Source: Pararhodonellum marinum
Lineage (GTDB): Bacteria; Bacteroidota; Bacteroidia; Cytophagales; Cyclobacteriaceae
Length of the DNA: 64,000 nt
Assembly (NCBI RefSeq): GCF_015354735.1
Contig: NZ_JACEFJ010000007.1
Location: 1-64,000 of the forward strand
Direction of reading: 5' to 3'
Within the stretch, counting starts at the first letter, position 1; the number at the start of each line of letters is the position of its first letter. A program made the translations under genes and the position numbers. Below, piece after piece: positions 26,300 through 35,841 of this stretch. The notes under the pieces are model-generated. The model did not search any database and was not told the origin of the DNA. It worked only from the letters and a program-made list of their open reading frames with translations.

Positions 26300-26390
26300 G
26301 ACCGATATAAAATGACGTGTTTAGCTTATCTGAGATGTTGGTTTAGCTTTCAAAGGGCAGCTTGCCTCCTTTCGGCAAAAAACTATTATC

Positions 26391-26492
26391 CATCATTGTG
26401 CCATGCCAAAAATGTCCACCACTCCACGTTTTTTAGGGATTAAAAAAAAATCATCTAACTAAAGTCGTACAGTTTTGCCCGTCAGCGGACAA
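26391..26492 (-). promoter_or_regulatory. Candidate sigma-54 promoter and enhancer dyad of the P5-P4-P3-P2 block (site 3)
   Basis: Dyad TTGCCCGTCAGCGGACAA at 26475-26492, centred 75.5 bp upstream of TGGCAT (26408-26403, minus strand); a second TGGCAC overlaps it at 26403-26398. The -12-like element is weak in either register (TGA or GGA instead of TGC). The P5 ATG is at 26299. The dyad begins 8 nt beyond the stem of the upstream gene's terminator. The 350-nt gap 26300-26649 contains only these elements. Confidence 0.55.
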
Positions 26493-26500
26493 AGTCCAAA

Positions 26501-26530
26501 AAAAACCTCCACCTATTCAATAGGTGAAGG
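26501..26530 (-). terminator. Intrinsic terminator of the tricorn-like peptidase gene
   Basis: On the minus strand CCTTCACCTAT pairs with ATAGGTGGAGG (11 pairs, one wobble, 3-nt loop) and is followed by eight Ts. It lies about 120 nt past the peptidase stop and just before the enhancer dyad of P5, separating the two transcription units. Confidence 0.85.
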
Positions 26531-26649
26531 TGTACAATAAATAGAAAACAAATCCCGGTTTTGGCCGGAAAATGCAAACATTTGATTTTTGTGATCAGTT
26601 GATAAATAGCCTAATAAGCAGTTAGGTATTCTGAATGGTTTTATTACAT

Positions 26650-29600
26650 TTAATCCAGCTCTTTCATCAACTCTTCCACTGCCTTTTCCAACTGTTGGTC
26701 AATTCCGCGGTCAATTTTTCCGGGCATGTTCTTGACTTGAAATTGGGGATTGGTCTGATTGTTTTCCATCCAATTGCCTGCTTTGTCCTTGGCGGATATG
26801 GGTACAACGCCCCATCGGCTACCATTGGGCAAGGCTTCCCAGCCTGCAAAAGAACAGGTTCCGGGGGTTGGCATTCCTACCGTTTTCCCGATTTTTAGAT
26901 CTGTATAACCACAGGCAAAACAATGGCCATCGGAATAGTTGGCCTCGTTGAACATGGCAAGGGTAGGCTTGGTCCATCGGAAAGTAGGTTCATACCCTAC
27001 TACCCTATCCTCTGTCGCATAGGTGATGAATTTTTCCCCAGTGAAAAACATCGCCAGATCAGCTACCAAATCCCCTCCTCCATTAAATCTCGTGTCCACA
27101 ATCACTCCATCCTTATCATGGTATTTGCCCATCATTTCTTCATACACATTGCGATAAGGGCCATCGGACATGCTCGGGATATGTACATAACCCAATTTTC
27201 CCTCACTCAACTTTTCCACTTCGTCCTGATTCTTTTTTACCCACCTTTTATACAACAATTGACTTTCTTCTCCCAAAGAAATGGGCTTGACCGTGAGTTG
27301 TTTTTTACTGTTTGTGCCAGATTCCGAAATTTCCAAAAGCACAAATTTATCGGTTTTTCTATTCAGATAAGCAGCTATGTCTTTGTCCTTATTTACGGCT
27401 TCTCCATCTATCTTTTCTATGATAAAACCAGCCTTGATGTCGAGGCCTGCCTTATCCAAAGGGCCCCCTTTGAGGACTTCGGAAATTTTGATGCCATCCC
27501 CTTCATAGGAGTAATCCATGAAAATGCCCAATGAAGCCGTGGCATCCTCCTGGTCTACGGGTCTTTTGTAACGGGCACCTGCATGGGATACGTTGAGCTC
27601 TCCGATCATTTCGGAAACCATCTCGGCAAACTCGTACCCATTGCCGATATGAGGAAGGTACTTGGCATATTGAACTGTAAGTTCATCCCAATCCACCCCG
27701 TGCATATCCGGTGTGTAGAAAATACCTTTGGTTCGGTTTTTTATGTGGTCAAACATGTGCATGCGCTCTGCATCTGTATCCAGTGTCATCTCTCCCGCAA
27801 TTTTGATCGCTTCTTGTTTGTTGCCTTTCTCACTGATTTTAGAAATCTTTCCATCTGCCAGCAGGTACAGGTTTTCCATTTTCTTGTCCCATTCTAATCG
27901 ACCAAAACCAGCGTTTAAGGTTTGTACCAGTTTGGTTTCCTTACTCCTCAGGTCTGTGGTCCATAAATTGTATCCCTTCTCGAATCGGGCCAGATAATAT
28001 AGCTTCTCCCCTTCCTTATCCAACACCGCATCCCCTAAAGAAGAGGAGTGTAAGGTAAGTTTGGCCTTACGGTCACGTAGGTCTTCCAAGTCAAACTTTA
28101 AGTCCTCAATCTTTTTTTCCTCTTTCTTATCTCCATTCTTTTCCTCTTCCTTTCCAAGCTTTTCCACCTCCTTCATCAAGTCAAAATCTTCTTTACTCAA
28201 TTTGAAGCGGTCAAAGGCTTCTTGGGTGAAAAACAGGGCAAAAACATCATTTTGTGAGCCCCCACTAGTAGCGAATCCTTTTAAACCATCCCTATTGCTA
28301 AACCAGATCATTTGCTTTCCTTCATTGACCCATTTGGGTCTGCTGTCGCTGTAGCCACTTTGGGTAAGGTTTTTCATAGGCTGAGTACCTGAGGCATCCA
28401 ACAATACTATCTCTCCATTGGACAAGGTGGGCCGAAATTCAGCCAACAACCATTTGCTATCAGGACTCCAGGCAAAATACTGGTCACCATCCCGCATGTG
28501 CAAAAGCTGCTCAGGATTCATCAGTGTTGTAATGCTCTTGCTGCTCAGATCCATCACATTCAATGACCTTCTTCCGGCTATATATGCGAGTTTTTTTCCA
28601 TCGGGAGAAAGCAATGGCTGGTAATTATCCACCTCATTACTCACCAAATCCTGTTCATTCAACAAAGTACTGGCAAAAAAGAAAGGCTCTTCATCTTCCC
28701 TTACTTTTTTGGTTTGGTAAATACGCCATTTTCCTTCTCGCTCACTGCTATATAGAAGTGATTTTCCATCTGGTGCAAACTGTAAAAACCGCTCCTGTTC
28801 AGGGGTATTCGTGATCCTTTTGGTCATGGCCCCATCCACTGAAGTGACGAAAACCTCACCCCTTGCAATAAAGGCTATTTCCTTCCCGTTTGGGGATAGT
28901 GCCATTTCACTTACCCCGCCATTGATACTGATGAAGCTGTCTGGGTTGGAAATGGCCTGGGTTTTGATTTCCACCTCCAACCTCCGAGGTTCCTCACCTT
29001 CTTTAAGGGTATAGAGATGACCATCATAGGAAAAACTCATTAGACCTTCTTTGGAAATGGAGAGAAACCTCACTGGAAAATCCTCGAATTGGGTAAGTGC
29101 TTTGGCCTCTGAAGGATTTTCCAAATTTGACTTGAAAACATTGAAGCTGCCATTGGCCTCACTGAGGAAATAAAAGGATTCCCCATCAGCTGAGAAGACA
29201 GGATTGCGATCTTCTCCTTCAAAGCTAGTCAGCATAGTATGGGAATCGCTTTCTTTTTCATAGAGCCAAATGTCCCTTGTAATGGCAGAGCGGTGTCTTT
29301 TTCTCCATTCACTTTCTCCTCCTTTTTTATCATGGTAAAGCATCTTTTTCCCATCCGCACCCACCTGAATTGATTCGGCTGGAAGGGTCCAAATTTGATT
29401 TACACGGCCACCTTTCACCGGAACTTGGTAGAGCTCGGGCAAATAACCCGCAGGATATTGCCGATGCTCAGCCAAATCCTGCCTTACCCCGCCAAACAGA
29501 ACCTGTTGTCCATCAGCAGAAAAGGAATATGGCCATTCATCGTTGGAGTGGTAGGTCAATCGGGTAGCAGCCCCACCGGCAGCATCCATGACAAACACAT

Positions 29601-29871
29601 CAAAATTACCATACCTGTCTGAGGAAAAGGCGATTTTACTACCATCTCTACTCCAAACAGGCATGTAGTCATGTGCCTCGTGAAAAGTTAATTGATTGCC
29701 TTTTCCACCATTGCTGGAGACAGTGTAAATGTCCCCTTTATAGGTAAAGGCAATGGTAGTACCATCCGGAGAAATGGAAGGATAGCGTAACCAACTTGAA
29801 TTTTCTTGAGCTAAACTTAAACTTTGAAGAGCAAGCAACAACCCAAGTAGAAAAGACTTTATAGCATCCAT
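26650..29871 (-). CDS. Exported tricorn-like S41 family peptidase
   Basis: A 1073-residue protein with a signal peptide (LGLLLALQSLSLAQ). The N-terminal ~600 residues are WD40-like/TolB-type propeller repeats (YPSISPDGTTIAF, PVWSRDGSKIAFSSD, SPDGKKLAYIAG). An acidic/basic linker near 590-620 (EEEKNGDKKEEKK), a tricorn core domain, a PDZ domain (~790-860) and the C-terminal S41 domain follow. The tricorn catalytic residues appear intact: Ser762-His763 in VSHAGAR, Ser980-Asp981 in NYSDGH and Glu1036 in MENNQT. It is a periplasmic oligopeptide/protein protease of full family length. It is monocistronic with its own terminator and, despite lying between permease blocks, has no enhancer dyad. Confidence 0.93.
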   Translation of the reverse strand: MDAIKSFLLGLLLALQSLSLAQENSSWLRYPSISPDGTTIAFTYKGDIYTVSSNGGKGNQLTFHEAHDYMPVWSRDGSKIAFSSDRYGNFDVFVMDAAGGAATRLTYHSNDEWPYSFSADGQQVLFGGVRQDLAEHRQYPAGYLPELYQVPVKGGRVNQIWTLPAESIQVGADGKKMLYHDKKGGESEWRKRHRSAITRDIWLYEKESDSHTMLTSFEGEDRNPVFSADGESFYFLSEANGSFNVFKSNLENPSEAKALTQFEDFPVRFLSISKEGLMSFSYDGHLYTLKEGEEPRRLEVEIKTQAISNPDSFISINGGVSEMALSPNGKEIAFIARGEVFVTSVDGAMTKRITNTPEQERFLQFAPDGKSLLYSSEREGKWRIYQTKKVREDEEPFFFASTLLNEQDLVSNEVDNYQPLLSPDGKKLAYIAGRRSLNVMDLSSKSITTLMNPEQLLHMRDGDQYFAWSPDSKWLLAEFRPTLSNGEIVLLDASGTQPMKNLTQSGYSDSRPKWVNEGKQMIWFSNRDGLKGFATSGGSQNDVFALFFTQEAFDRFKLSKEDFDLMKEVEKLGKEEEKNGDKKEEKKIEDLKFDLEDLRDRKAKLTLHSSSLGDAVLDKEGEKLYYLARFEKGYNLWTTDLRSKETKLVQTLNAGFGRLEWDKKMENLYLLADGKISKISEKGNKQEAIKIAGEMTLDTDAERMHMFDHIKNRTKGIFYTPDMHGVDWDELTVQYAKYLPHIGNGYEFAEMVSEMIGELNVSHAGARYKRPVDQEDATASLGIFMDYSYEGDGIKISEVLKGGPLDKAGLDIKAGFIIEKIDGEAVNKDKDIAAYLNRKTDKFVLLEISESGTNSKKQLTVKPISLGEESQLLYKRWVKKNQDEVEKLSEGKLGYVHIPSMSDGPYRNVYEEMMGKYHDKDGVIVDTRFNGGGDLVADLAMFFTGEKFITYATEDRVVGYEPTFRWTKPTLAMFNEANYSDGHCFACGYTDLKIGKTVGMPTPGTCSFAGWEALPNGSRWGVVPISAKDKAGNWMENNQTNPQFQVKNMPGKIDRGIDQQLEKAVEELMKELD

Positions 29872-30017
29872 GATTTCATCTCATATAATTTCCCGAAAAT
29901 AAATAAAATTTAATCCAACCAACTATGAATTCCACCAACGGAGCATAATTGGGTCTAAATTACATATCTCGGAAAATTCATCCAGTTATATTTGGTATCA
30001 CATCAACCTTATTTAAT

Positions 30018-30620
30018 ATGCATACTAAGCGAAGTCTTGCTCTCTTTGCCTTTGAGGACATGGAAGTCTTGGATTTTGCAGGTCCATTTGAGGTTTTTTC
30101 CGTGGCCAACCAAATGGAAGGTTACAGCCTATTAGATATAAAAGTGGTTTCCAAAGATGGAAAGCTGCTAAAAGCAAGAAATGGATTGCAAATTCAGCCG
30201 GATACCAGCTTGGCTGACTTGGAGCAAGTGGATATTTTGGTGATTCCAGGTGGGGATGGCAGCAAAGCGGTTATTGAAGATCTGAAAGTTATGCTTTGGA
30301 TGGAGCATCATATACCCGAAACTGAAATCACCTTTTCCGTCTGTAGTGGCGCCAGGATTTTGGCCAAGTTGGGTTATTTGGATGGCCGGGAATACACTAC
30401 CCACCATGAAGTTTTCGAAGATGTACATACCCTAACCCATGGGGGAATTCCCAACAAGACCAAAAGATTTGTGGATTTGGGACAAATCCTGACAGCAGGA
30501 GGCATATCTGCCGGTATCGACCTTTCTTTACATATAGTAGGTCGGCTCTTTGGGCAAGCAGTTCAAAAGAATACCATGAAATACATGGAGTATGGAGAGG
30601 ACTGGAACCATGAAAAGTAA
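30018..30620 (+). CDS. DJ-1/PfpI family protein
   Basis: A 200-residue protein. The ATG at 30018 is preferred over 29949 because family homology starts there (MHTKRSLALFAFEDMEVLDFAGPFEVF). The nucleophile elbow VCSGA with Cys109 is present, and Glu13 (AFEDME) sits where the conserved acidic residue that interacts with the cysteine is found. It resembles the ThiJ/PfpI group related to isonitrile hydratase and to the N-terminal domain of some AraC regulators, but has no helix-turn-helix. Likely a small-molecule hydratase or glyoxalase-like enzyme, cytoplasmic. Divergent from the peptidase gene, monocistronic. Confidence 0.88.
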   Translation: MHTKRSLALFAFEDMEVLDFAGPFEVFSVANQMEGYSLLDIKVVSKDGKLLKARNGLQIQPDTSLADLEQVDILVIPGGDGSKAVIEDLKVMLWMEHHIPETEITFSVCSGARILAKLGYLDGREYTTHHEVFEDVHTLTHGGIPNKTKRFVDLGQILTAGGISAGIDLSLHIVGRLFGQAVQKNTMKYMEYGEDWNHEK

Positions 30621-30698
30621 AATAGGTGAAAGCCAAACTTTTTTTTGGGCGAAAGACATTGTAGCGGTTTATTGATGCGTGCTGATAAAAAAAAACGT

Positions 30699-30732
30699 AA
30701 AAAAAAGAGCTTCTCCCAACAAGAAGCTCTTT
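30699..30732 (-). terminator. Intrinsic terminator of the DUF4394 gene
   Basis: Perfect 11-bp stem AAAGAGCTTCT (30704-30714) / AGAAGCTCTTT (30722-30732) with a 7-nt loop. On the minus strand it runs into Ts. It is 23 nt beyond the DUF4394 stop and convergent with the DJ-1 gene. Confidence 0.88.
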
Positions 30733-30754
30733 GAAAAAATAGAACTAAAAAATT

Positions 30755-32281
30755 TTAGAAACCCAGTCCCAGTGCCATTGCAGTAGCCTCGATATTGAAA
30801 TCAGCTACCTTGGTGGCCATTCCCGAACTCAGGTTGATCTGATAAACGGCTGTGCTGCCACCAACTTTGAAGAGTGCATAGGCATCATTGGAATCGCCTC
30901 CTATATCAAATCCATTATCAGCTTCTATATCAATGCCCAAGTCTCCAACCGGCACCAAAACGCCATCATTCGGCGGATCTTGCGTATAAAGCATGTTGTT
31001 TTCGCTATCCACCACATACAAAAGTGTACTTGTGGCGTTGGCGAAATTATTGGTATAGGCAGCGCCATTGACAAATGGACTACCCGGATTCAAATTTCCG
31101 TCCTCTGCTACTACCGTACCCAGATCCGGATGCAATCTGAGGTTTTGCCCCTCATCACTGACCAGTCTTATTCTATCTACCGTTGGGTTAAAATCAAATC
31201 CAAAGGAATCACCCATCAATCCAGGCATCAGGCCATTACCAACTTCAGAAACCGCCCCGTTTGCTGTGTTGACTGTAAGCAGCCTACTTTGGTTGGTCAC
31301 AGCGTAAAGGGTACCATTCTGTGGTCTAAAATCAAGTCCTACTACCAGTTCACCGCTCATCATGCCCATCAGGTCTACTGCATTCATCGAAGGATTGGTG
31401 GGATCAAATCGGTAAAGTTGATTTTCAGCATTGGTGGCAAATGCCACTGGATTGGTTTTAAATGCAATACCTAGTATCTGCATCCCAAAAGTACCTACCC
31501 AGTCCGCTTGACCTGTATTTAGGTTAATACTGTACAAAAGGGACTCTCCGTCGTTAAGGGTTATCGCCAAAGCAGCGGTGTTATCGGGGTTGATATCAAA
31601 ATTGCCCATACCCATAAAGTCTACACCCAAATCGCCGACTTCCACTAGACCACCATCGTTAGGTGGATCCTGCATAAAAAGTTTATTGCCCCCAAAATCT
31701 ATGTCGTACAATACAGTGCTTGATGCCCCGGCCATGCTGTTGGTATAAGCTACTGCTCCGATCATCGGATTGTTGCCACCATTGATGTCACCGTCCTCTG
31801 CTACCACAGTGCCCAGTTCAGGATGAAGCCGTAGATTTTGGCCAGAGGCTGTGACCAGACGGATTCTGTCCACGGTGGGATTAAAATCCAAAGAAGCGTT
31901 TTCTCCCATTACGGTAGGTGAAAAAGGGCCTTCCCCTAGGGCAGTGGCTTCCCCACTCATTTCATGGATCGTGTAAAGCCGGCTACTTGAGCCCAGTCCA
32001 TACAGCTGACCAGTAGCAGGTCGATAATCAATGCTGATAATTTGCTCCCCGTTTGGCAGACCAGTAATGGCCATGATATCCATGGGGGCGTTCAATTCAC
32101 GGGCCTGGTACCGCAGGATTCTATTGTCATTTGTCAAGGCGGTGAATGCCACATCAGGGGCCTGCCCAGGCTGTTCTGTGACAGGAGGCCTGTCATTGTC
32201 ATCATTACAGGATACCCAAAAACCCACACTCAGTAGGATGGCAAAGATGTTCAGCCAGTTTTTTTTGTTCATTGTTTTCAT
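30755..32281 (-). CDS. DUF4394 lipoprotein with internal duplication
   Basis: A 508-residue protein with a lipoprotein signal (FAILLSVGFWVSC, Cys about 25). The mature part consists of two DUF4394 copies, about 40-270 and 275-505. They share near-identical signatures such as FNPTVDRIRLV, GQNLRLHP(E/D)LGTVVAEDG, AYTN and QDPPNDG, so the gene arose by internal tandem duplication. DUF4394 folds as a beta-propeller-like structure of unknown function, often exported or cell-surface. An in-frame ATG three codons in (32272) is an alternative start. Monocistronic with its own terminator. Confidence 0.88.
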   Translation of the reverse strand: MKTMNKKNWLNIFAILLSVGFWVSCNDDNDRPPVTEQPGQAPDVAFTALTNDNRILRYQARELNAPMDIMAITGLPNGEQIISIDYRPATGQLYGLGSSSRLYTIHEMSGEATALGEGPFSPTVMGENASLDFNPTVDRIRLVTASGQNLRLHPELGTVVAEDGDINGGNNPMIGAVAYTNSMAGASSTVLYDIDFGGNKLFMQDPPNDGGLVEVGDLGVDFMGMGNFDINPDNTAALAITLNDGESLLYSINLNTGQADWVGTFGMQILGIAFKTNPVAFATNAENQLYRFDPTNPSMNAVDLMGMMSGELVVGLDFRPQNGTLYAVTNQSRLLTVNTANGAVSEVGNGLMPGLMGDSFGFDFNPTVDRIRLVSDEGQNLRLHPDLGTVVAEDGNLNPGSPFVNGAAYTNNFANATSTLLYVVDSENNMLYTQDPPNDGVLVPVGDLGIDIEADNGFDIGGDSNDAYALFKVGGSTAVYQINLSSGMATKVADFNIEATAMALGLGF

Positions 32282-32492
32282 AATAATTTGGATTGGTTTT
32301 ACCCAGGGAGATACGAAGCCAACACCGTATCTGGATTGGGTAAAAAAAAATTTAAGTATTGTGGCGTAAAAAAAATGAATAAGCCTGATTCTCTATATTA
32401 TCCTGTAATTAGAAAACATAAGCATTCTGATCATGTTAATTTTTAATGGCAATCAATAGATTTAATTTTAACTTGAAGAAACACCTTCTAAA

Positions 32493-33236
32493 ATGAAAAT
32501 ACTGCTCAGTCTTCTCATGGTTTCATTTATAAGTTCACCTTGTCTTTGCCAGGAGAATGGGATGGATAAACAAGCTACTACCTACACTTATAAAACCCCT
32601 GACCGGGATGGGACGGGCAAGGTGTACATGGGTCGGGAAATAGCCCATGTGATGAGTTTTGCAGGAAAGAACTGGTTGGAAAGACCCAGTCGATCCAAAG
32701 AAGAAAATACTGAATTGGCCATCCGAAATCTTCCCGTCAATAGCAAAAGTATCGTGGCTGATATAGGCGCAGGTTCCGGGTATTATACTTTCAAAATAGC
32801 CCAGCTTGTACCTGAAGGCTTGGTTTATGCTGTAGAGATCCAAGATGAAGCCATTGTCTATTTGAAGGAAAAAAGTGAAGAATTGGGTTTTAAGCAGGTC
32901 AAACCAATCCGGGGTACCGAAAAAAACCCAATGCTCCCAGAAAATGCAATAGATTTTGCCATCATGGTGGATGTCTACCATGAACTTCTGTATCCCCATG
33001 AAGTTCTTCAGGAACTCAGAAAATCCCTTAAACCTGATGGCAAACTTCTTTTGATAGAATATCGGGGAGAAGATCCCAAGGTCAATATCAAGGCACTACA
33101 CAAAATGACCGTAAAACAAATCACCAAGGAGCTAGAGGCAAACGGTTTTCGTTTGGAAGAAAACGGTCAGTTTATGAACATCCAACATTTTTTGGTTTTT
33201 GGATTGGCTGAAGATGATTCAGCAAATAGAAAGTAG
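32493..33236 (+). CDS. Class I SAM-dependent methyltransferase with an N-terminal export signal
   Basis: A 247-residue protein. Residues 1-20 (MKILLSLLMVSFISSPCLCQ) look like a cleavable signal or lipoprotein signal, followed by YMGREIAHVMSFAGKNWLERP, a segment found in exported methyltransferase-like proteins. Motif I is VADIGAGSG (88-96), the acidic ribose-binding residue is Glu115 in VYAVEIQ, and motif IV-like FAIMVDVYHELLYP and motif VI-like LKPDGKLLLIEY follow. The fold is complete. Export of a SAM-dependent enzyme is biochemically puzzling because SAM is cytoplasmic; the substrate is unknown. Monocistronic. Confidence 0.85.
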   Translation: MKILLSLLMVSFISSPCLCQENGMDKQATTYTYKTPDRDGTGKVYMGREIAHVMSFAGKNWLERPSRSKEENTELAIRNLPVNSKSIVADIGAGSGYYTFKIAQLVPEGLVYAVEIQDEAIVYLKEKSEELGFKQVKPIRGTEKNPMLPENAIDFAIMVDVYHELLYPHEVLQELRKSLKPDGKLLLIEYRGEDPKVNIKALHKMTVKQITKELEANGFRLEENGQFMNIQHFLVFGLAEDDSANRK

Positions 33237-33270
33237 CTTTGAAGGTTTTGGTATAACTGAAAAAATTTAA

Positions 33271-33798
33271 TCAATATACCCTCAATTTGACCCTGTATTT
33301 TTTACCCAGTTGTCTCAGGGTCTGAACCAGTTTTCTTTCCGTTCTTTTTTGATCAAGGTGAAAAGAGGCATAAAAGTTTTTCCCGTTTCTTGTTTTGATA
33401 TCCAGTAGGTTTTCAGAGCTTGATTCATAGCGTGTAGGAGCATCATTAAGTGGCCACCAATCTCTATGAAACCGGTCCGTTCTGTTGGCGAGAATGACCT
33501 TGATTTTTACTACTTCTTCAAAGGGAATCTCTTTCTTATGCCTTGTCCTACAAATGGTAATCTGTTTGTTATCCAGTTTGATTTCACCGGTTTTCTTTCT
33601 TGGCAAAAGAAGATAATCCGATATGAACAATACCATAGAAAAAATGAAAGACATCGCAATCAACAGATTTCTTTGTTCCAATTTCCCTTCGTCTATCAAA
33701 AACAGGAACAGCGAAACAACCAAAAATATCCACCCCAAGCCTTTTAGGTATCGGGCAATTTTTAAGGGTTCTTTTATGTCTAATTTGACTGTTTTCAT
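33271..33798 (-). CDS. Small membrane protein with PH-like C-terminal domain, unknown function
   Basis: A 175-residue protein from ATG 33798 (MKTVKLDIKEPLK); the frame is open to 33843. Two adjacent TMs at about 23-38 (GWIFLVVSLFLFLI) and 47-65 form a hairpin. The remainder is a soluble, basic beta-rich domain (GEIKLDNKQITICR, IPFEEVVKIKVIL, LLDIKTRNGKNFYASF) ending with an Arg/Lys-rich helix. The layout resembles bacterial PH-like (bPH) membrane proteins. Function not recognised. Convergent with the methyltransferase gene; next upstream gene on the same strand is the deacetylase, 162 nt away. Confidence 0.7.
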   Translation of the reverse strand: MKTVKLDIKEPLKIARYLKGLGWIFLVVSLFLFLIDEGKLEQRNLLIAMSFIFSMVLFISDYLLLPRKKTGEIKLDNKQITICRTRHKKEIPFEEVVKIKVILANRTDRFHRDWWPLNDAPTRYESSSENLLDIKTRNGKNFYASFHLDQKRTERKLVQTLRQLGKKYRVKLRVY

Positions 33799-33960
33799 CT
33801 TATCTATTTTCTTTCTGCTGCATCCATACATCAAATTTCCCATTAAATTAATAAGAAATAAGGAAAATGTCCATTTTGTCCCGGGTTTTTCAAGAATAGA
33901 AATGCCTTGAAAAATAATGTTCGATTTTTTAAAAAGGTATTTCCAGAAAAACCAATTAAT

Positions 33961-34785
33961 TCATGGATGGATTTGGAGCAATTGCTCAATGGGTAAAAAC
34001 CGGTAACCTTTACCTTTCAAGGATTGAATCAAATCATCCAAATGATGGTAAAACTTATCCTCTCGGCGGGGGTCAGTCCCAAGATGCACGAGGAGTAGAA
34101 ACCCATTTAAACCATTAGGATCAAGTCTCTCATGTTCAAGGACAGAAGCAATGATTTCCTGGCTGCTTCGGTATCTTTCATTCATTTGAGGATAGGTATA
34201 ATCAGCAGGGGTCTTGGTTCCAGGAGTAAAATTGACCAATTGGATTCCTGATTCCAAACACCATTCAGCTATGGTCCGATTATACCATTCATAAGGAGCT
34301 AAAAAAAACGGTGCATCTGCTCTATTTAATCCAAATTTTTCCATTTTGGCATAGTTGGCTGCCAAATCAGACACAAAAGTTGCTTTACTGATCAAAAGAC
34401 TGTCTCTGTTGTTCCAGTCCGCGTACAATAAATGTTGGTCAGAGTGGGCTCCTAAATAATGACCATCGGCTATCAAGCTGTGAATAAGGGATTCGAACTC
34501 GGGATTTTGATAAAAATTACCAGTCAGAAAAAAAGCAGCCTTAATTTCATGAAGCTTCAAAGTTTCACGAATACTCTCCCCTCCTTCACCGAATTCATCC
34601 GCCGAAAAAATCAGGGTCAGTACTTTTTCAGAAGTATCCCCTCTAATGATGGCCCCATGCGCATCAAGCAGAGCAAAGCCCTTTTGGACTTTAGCCTCGG
34701 TAGGGGCTTGTTTTTCCGGACCTCGGCAGGAAAGGAAAAAAAGTCCAAACAATCCCATCAGAAAAAATTTGACGATTTTATTCAT
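33961..34785 (-). CDS. Polysaccharide deacetylase family lipoprotein
   Basis: A 274-residue lipoprotein (FGLFFLSC, Cys20). NodB-homology features: LIFSADEFG (Asp63-Glu64) at the position of the TFDDG motif, metal histidines His114 and His118 in HSDQH, and the LAPYEWYN segment corresponding to RxPY/F. C-terminal LLLVHLGTDPR supplies the late His motif. It probably deacetylates N- or O-acetylated glycans at the cell envelope. The first motif is non-canonical (SADE rather than FDDG), but the second Asp-type residue is kept, so activity is plausible. It is 44 nt downstream of an MDR reductase gene and may be co-transcribed with the two MDR genes. Confidence 0.87.
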   Translation of the reverse strand: MNKIVKFFLMGLFGLFFLSCRGPEKQAPTEAKVQKGFALLDAHGAIIRGDTSEKVLTLIFSADEFGEGGESIRETLKLHEIKAAFFLTGNFYQNPEFESLIHSLIADGHYLGAHSDQHLLYADWNNRDSLLISKATFVSDLAANYAKMEKFGLNRADAPFFLAPYEWYNRTIAEWCLESGIQLVNFTPGTKTPADYTYPQMNERYRSSQEIIASVLEHERLDPNGLNGFLLLVHLGTDPRREDKFYHHLDDLIQSLKGKGYRFLPIEQLLQIHP

Positions 34786-34829
34786 GCAAGACTCAAATTA
34801 ATGATTTCCGAGCTGGATTCGACATGTTC

Positions 34830-35804
34830 TCAAGAAAAGGAATTTTCCACCCGGATGACCACATTGCCGATTTTTTGTCCCGAGCCCACATAGGCAAAGG
34901 CTTCCTGCAATTGGGTGATGGGATAAATTTTGTCCACCAAAGGCTTGAATTCTCCGGTTTTCATCAAGTTTTTCAAGTACAATACATCTTCTTTGTTGAT
35001 GGTGGGAATGGGGAAAATCACCTTTTTCCCACCAAAAATGGGTGTGATTAAAGCCAGAAAGGGATTTTGTGACCCCCTACCCAATTCTGTAGAAGCATAT
35101 ATACCTTTGGCTTTTAGCAAGGGCCTACATTGCCAAAAAGAGCTCTTTCCTACTGCATCCAAGACAAAATCAAAGTCATTCCCAACTTTCGTAAAATCCT
35201 CGGTAAGATAATCCACCAATCGATCAGCACCCAATTGGTCAATAGCTTTCATTGTACGCGTATGACTGACTGCGGTGACCTTAGCGCCAGCAATTCTTGA
35301 CAGCTGAACCGCAGCAGACCCAATTGCGCCTGATGCCCCGTAAATTAAAACTTTATGTCCACGGGTGATTTTGGCCGCTCTAATAAAATTGAGGGCATAG
35401 TGGGCTCCTTCAGTTCCAGCAACAACTGATTCAAATCCCAGATTACTTGGCATCACAGCAACAGGACCATTAGAAGAAACAGCCAAGTATTCGGCATGGG
35501 CTCCAAAAGTAGCATCATTGTATCCAAAAACCTTCTCCCCCAACTGGAATTCAGTTACCTTATCCCCTAATTTCTCCACCATTCCCGCAAACTCATTGCC
35601 TAATACAGGGTTGTTGGGAGCAAACAAGCCACTCCAAAAACGACCAATCCAAGGCCTTCCCTTCAAGAAACCCCAATCGGTACGGTTTGCCGTGGAGGTC
35701 TTCACCTTTATCAATATCTCATTGGCTTTGGGGGTTGGCTTTGGAATTTCATTGATCCCTAAAACTTCCGGGCCACCATAACGAGAATAGGTAAATGCTT
35801 TCAT
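34830..35804 (-). CDS. MDR-family quinone oxidoreductase-like NAD(P)-dependent dehydrogenase (second of a tandem pair)
   Basis: A 324-residue medium-chain dehydrogenase/reductase from ATG 35804; the frame is open upstream to 35855, which would overlap the preceding gene. The N-terminal GroES-like domain has YGGPEVLGINEIPKP and GNEFAGMVEKLG. The Rossmann motif is GASGAIGSAAVQL. There is no structural-zinc Cys cluster and no catalytic Cys/His set, as in zinc-independent quinone/enone reductases. It is a diverged tandem paralogue of the gene 37 nt upstream. Substrate unknown, probably an enone, quinone or aldehyde. Confidence 0.9.
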   Translation of the reverse strand: MKAFTYSRYGGPEVLGINEIPKPTPKANEILIKVKTSTANRTDWGFLKGRPWIGRFWSGLFAPNNPVLGNEFAGMVEKLGDKVTEFQLGEKVFGYNDATFGAHAEYLAVSSNGPVAVMPSNLGFESVVAGTEGAHYALNFIRAAKITRGHKVLIYGASGAIGSAAVQLSRIAGAKVTAVSHTRTMKAIDQLGADRLVDYLTEDFTKVGNDFDFVLDAVGKSSFWQCRPLLKAKGIYASTELGRGSQNPFLALITPIFGGKKVIFPIPTINKEDVLYLKNLMKTGEFKPLVDKIYPITQLQEAFAYVGSGQKIGNVVIRVENSFS

Positions 35805-35841
35805 CAAATCATTGCTTTTGATTGAAGTTTTTATCTTAAGG

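Noticed and set aside
26650-29871. Tricorn-like protease considered as part of the permease regulon
   Set aside because: No enhancer dyad or TGGCAY box upstream, and its own terminator separates it from P5.
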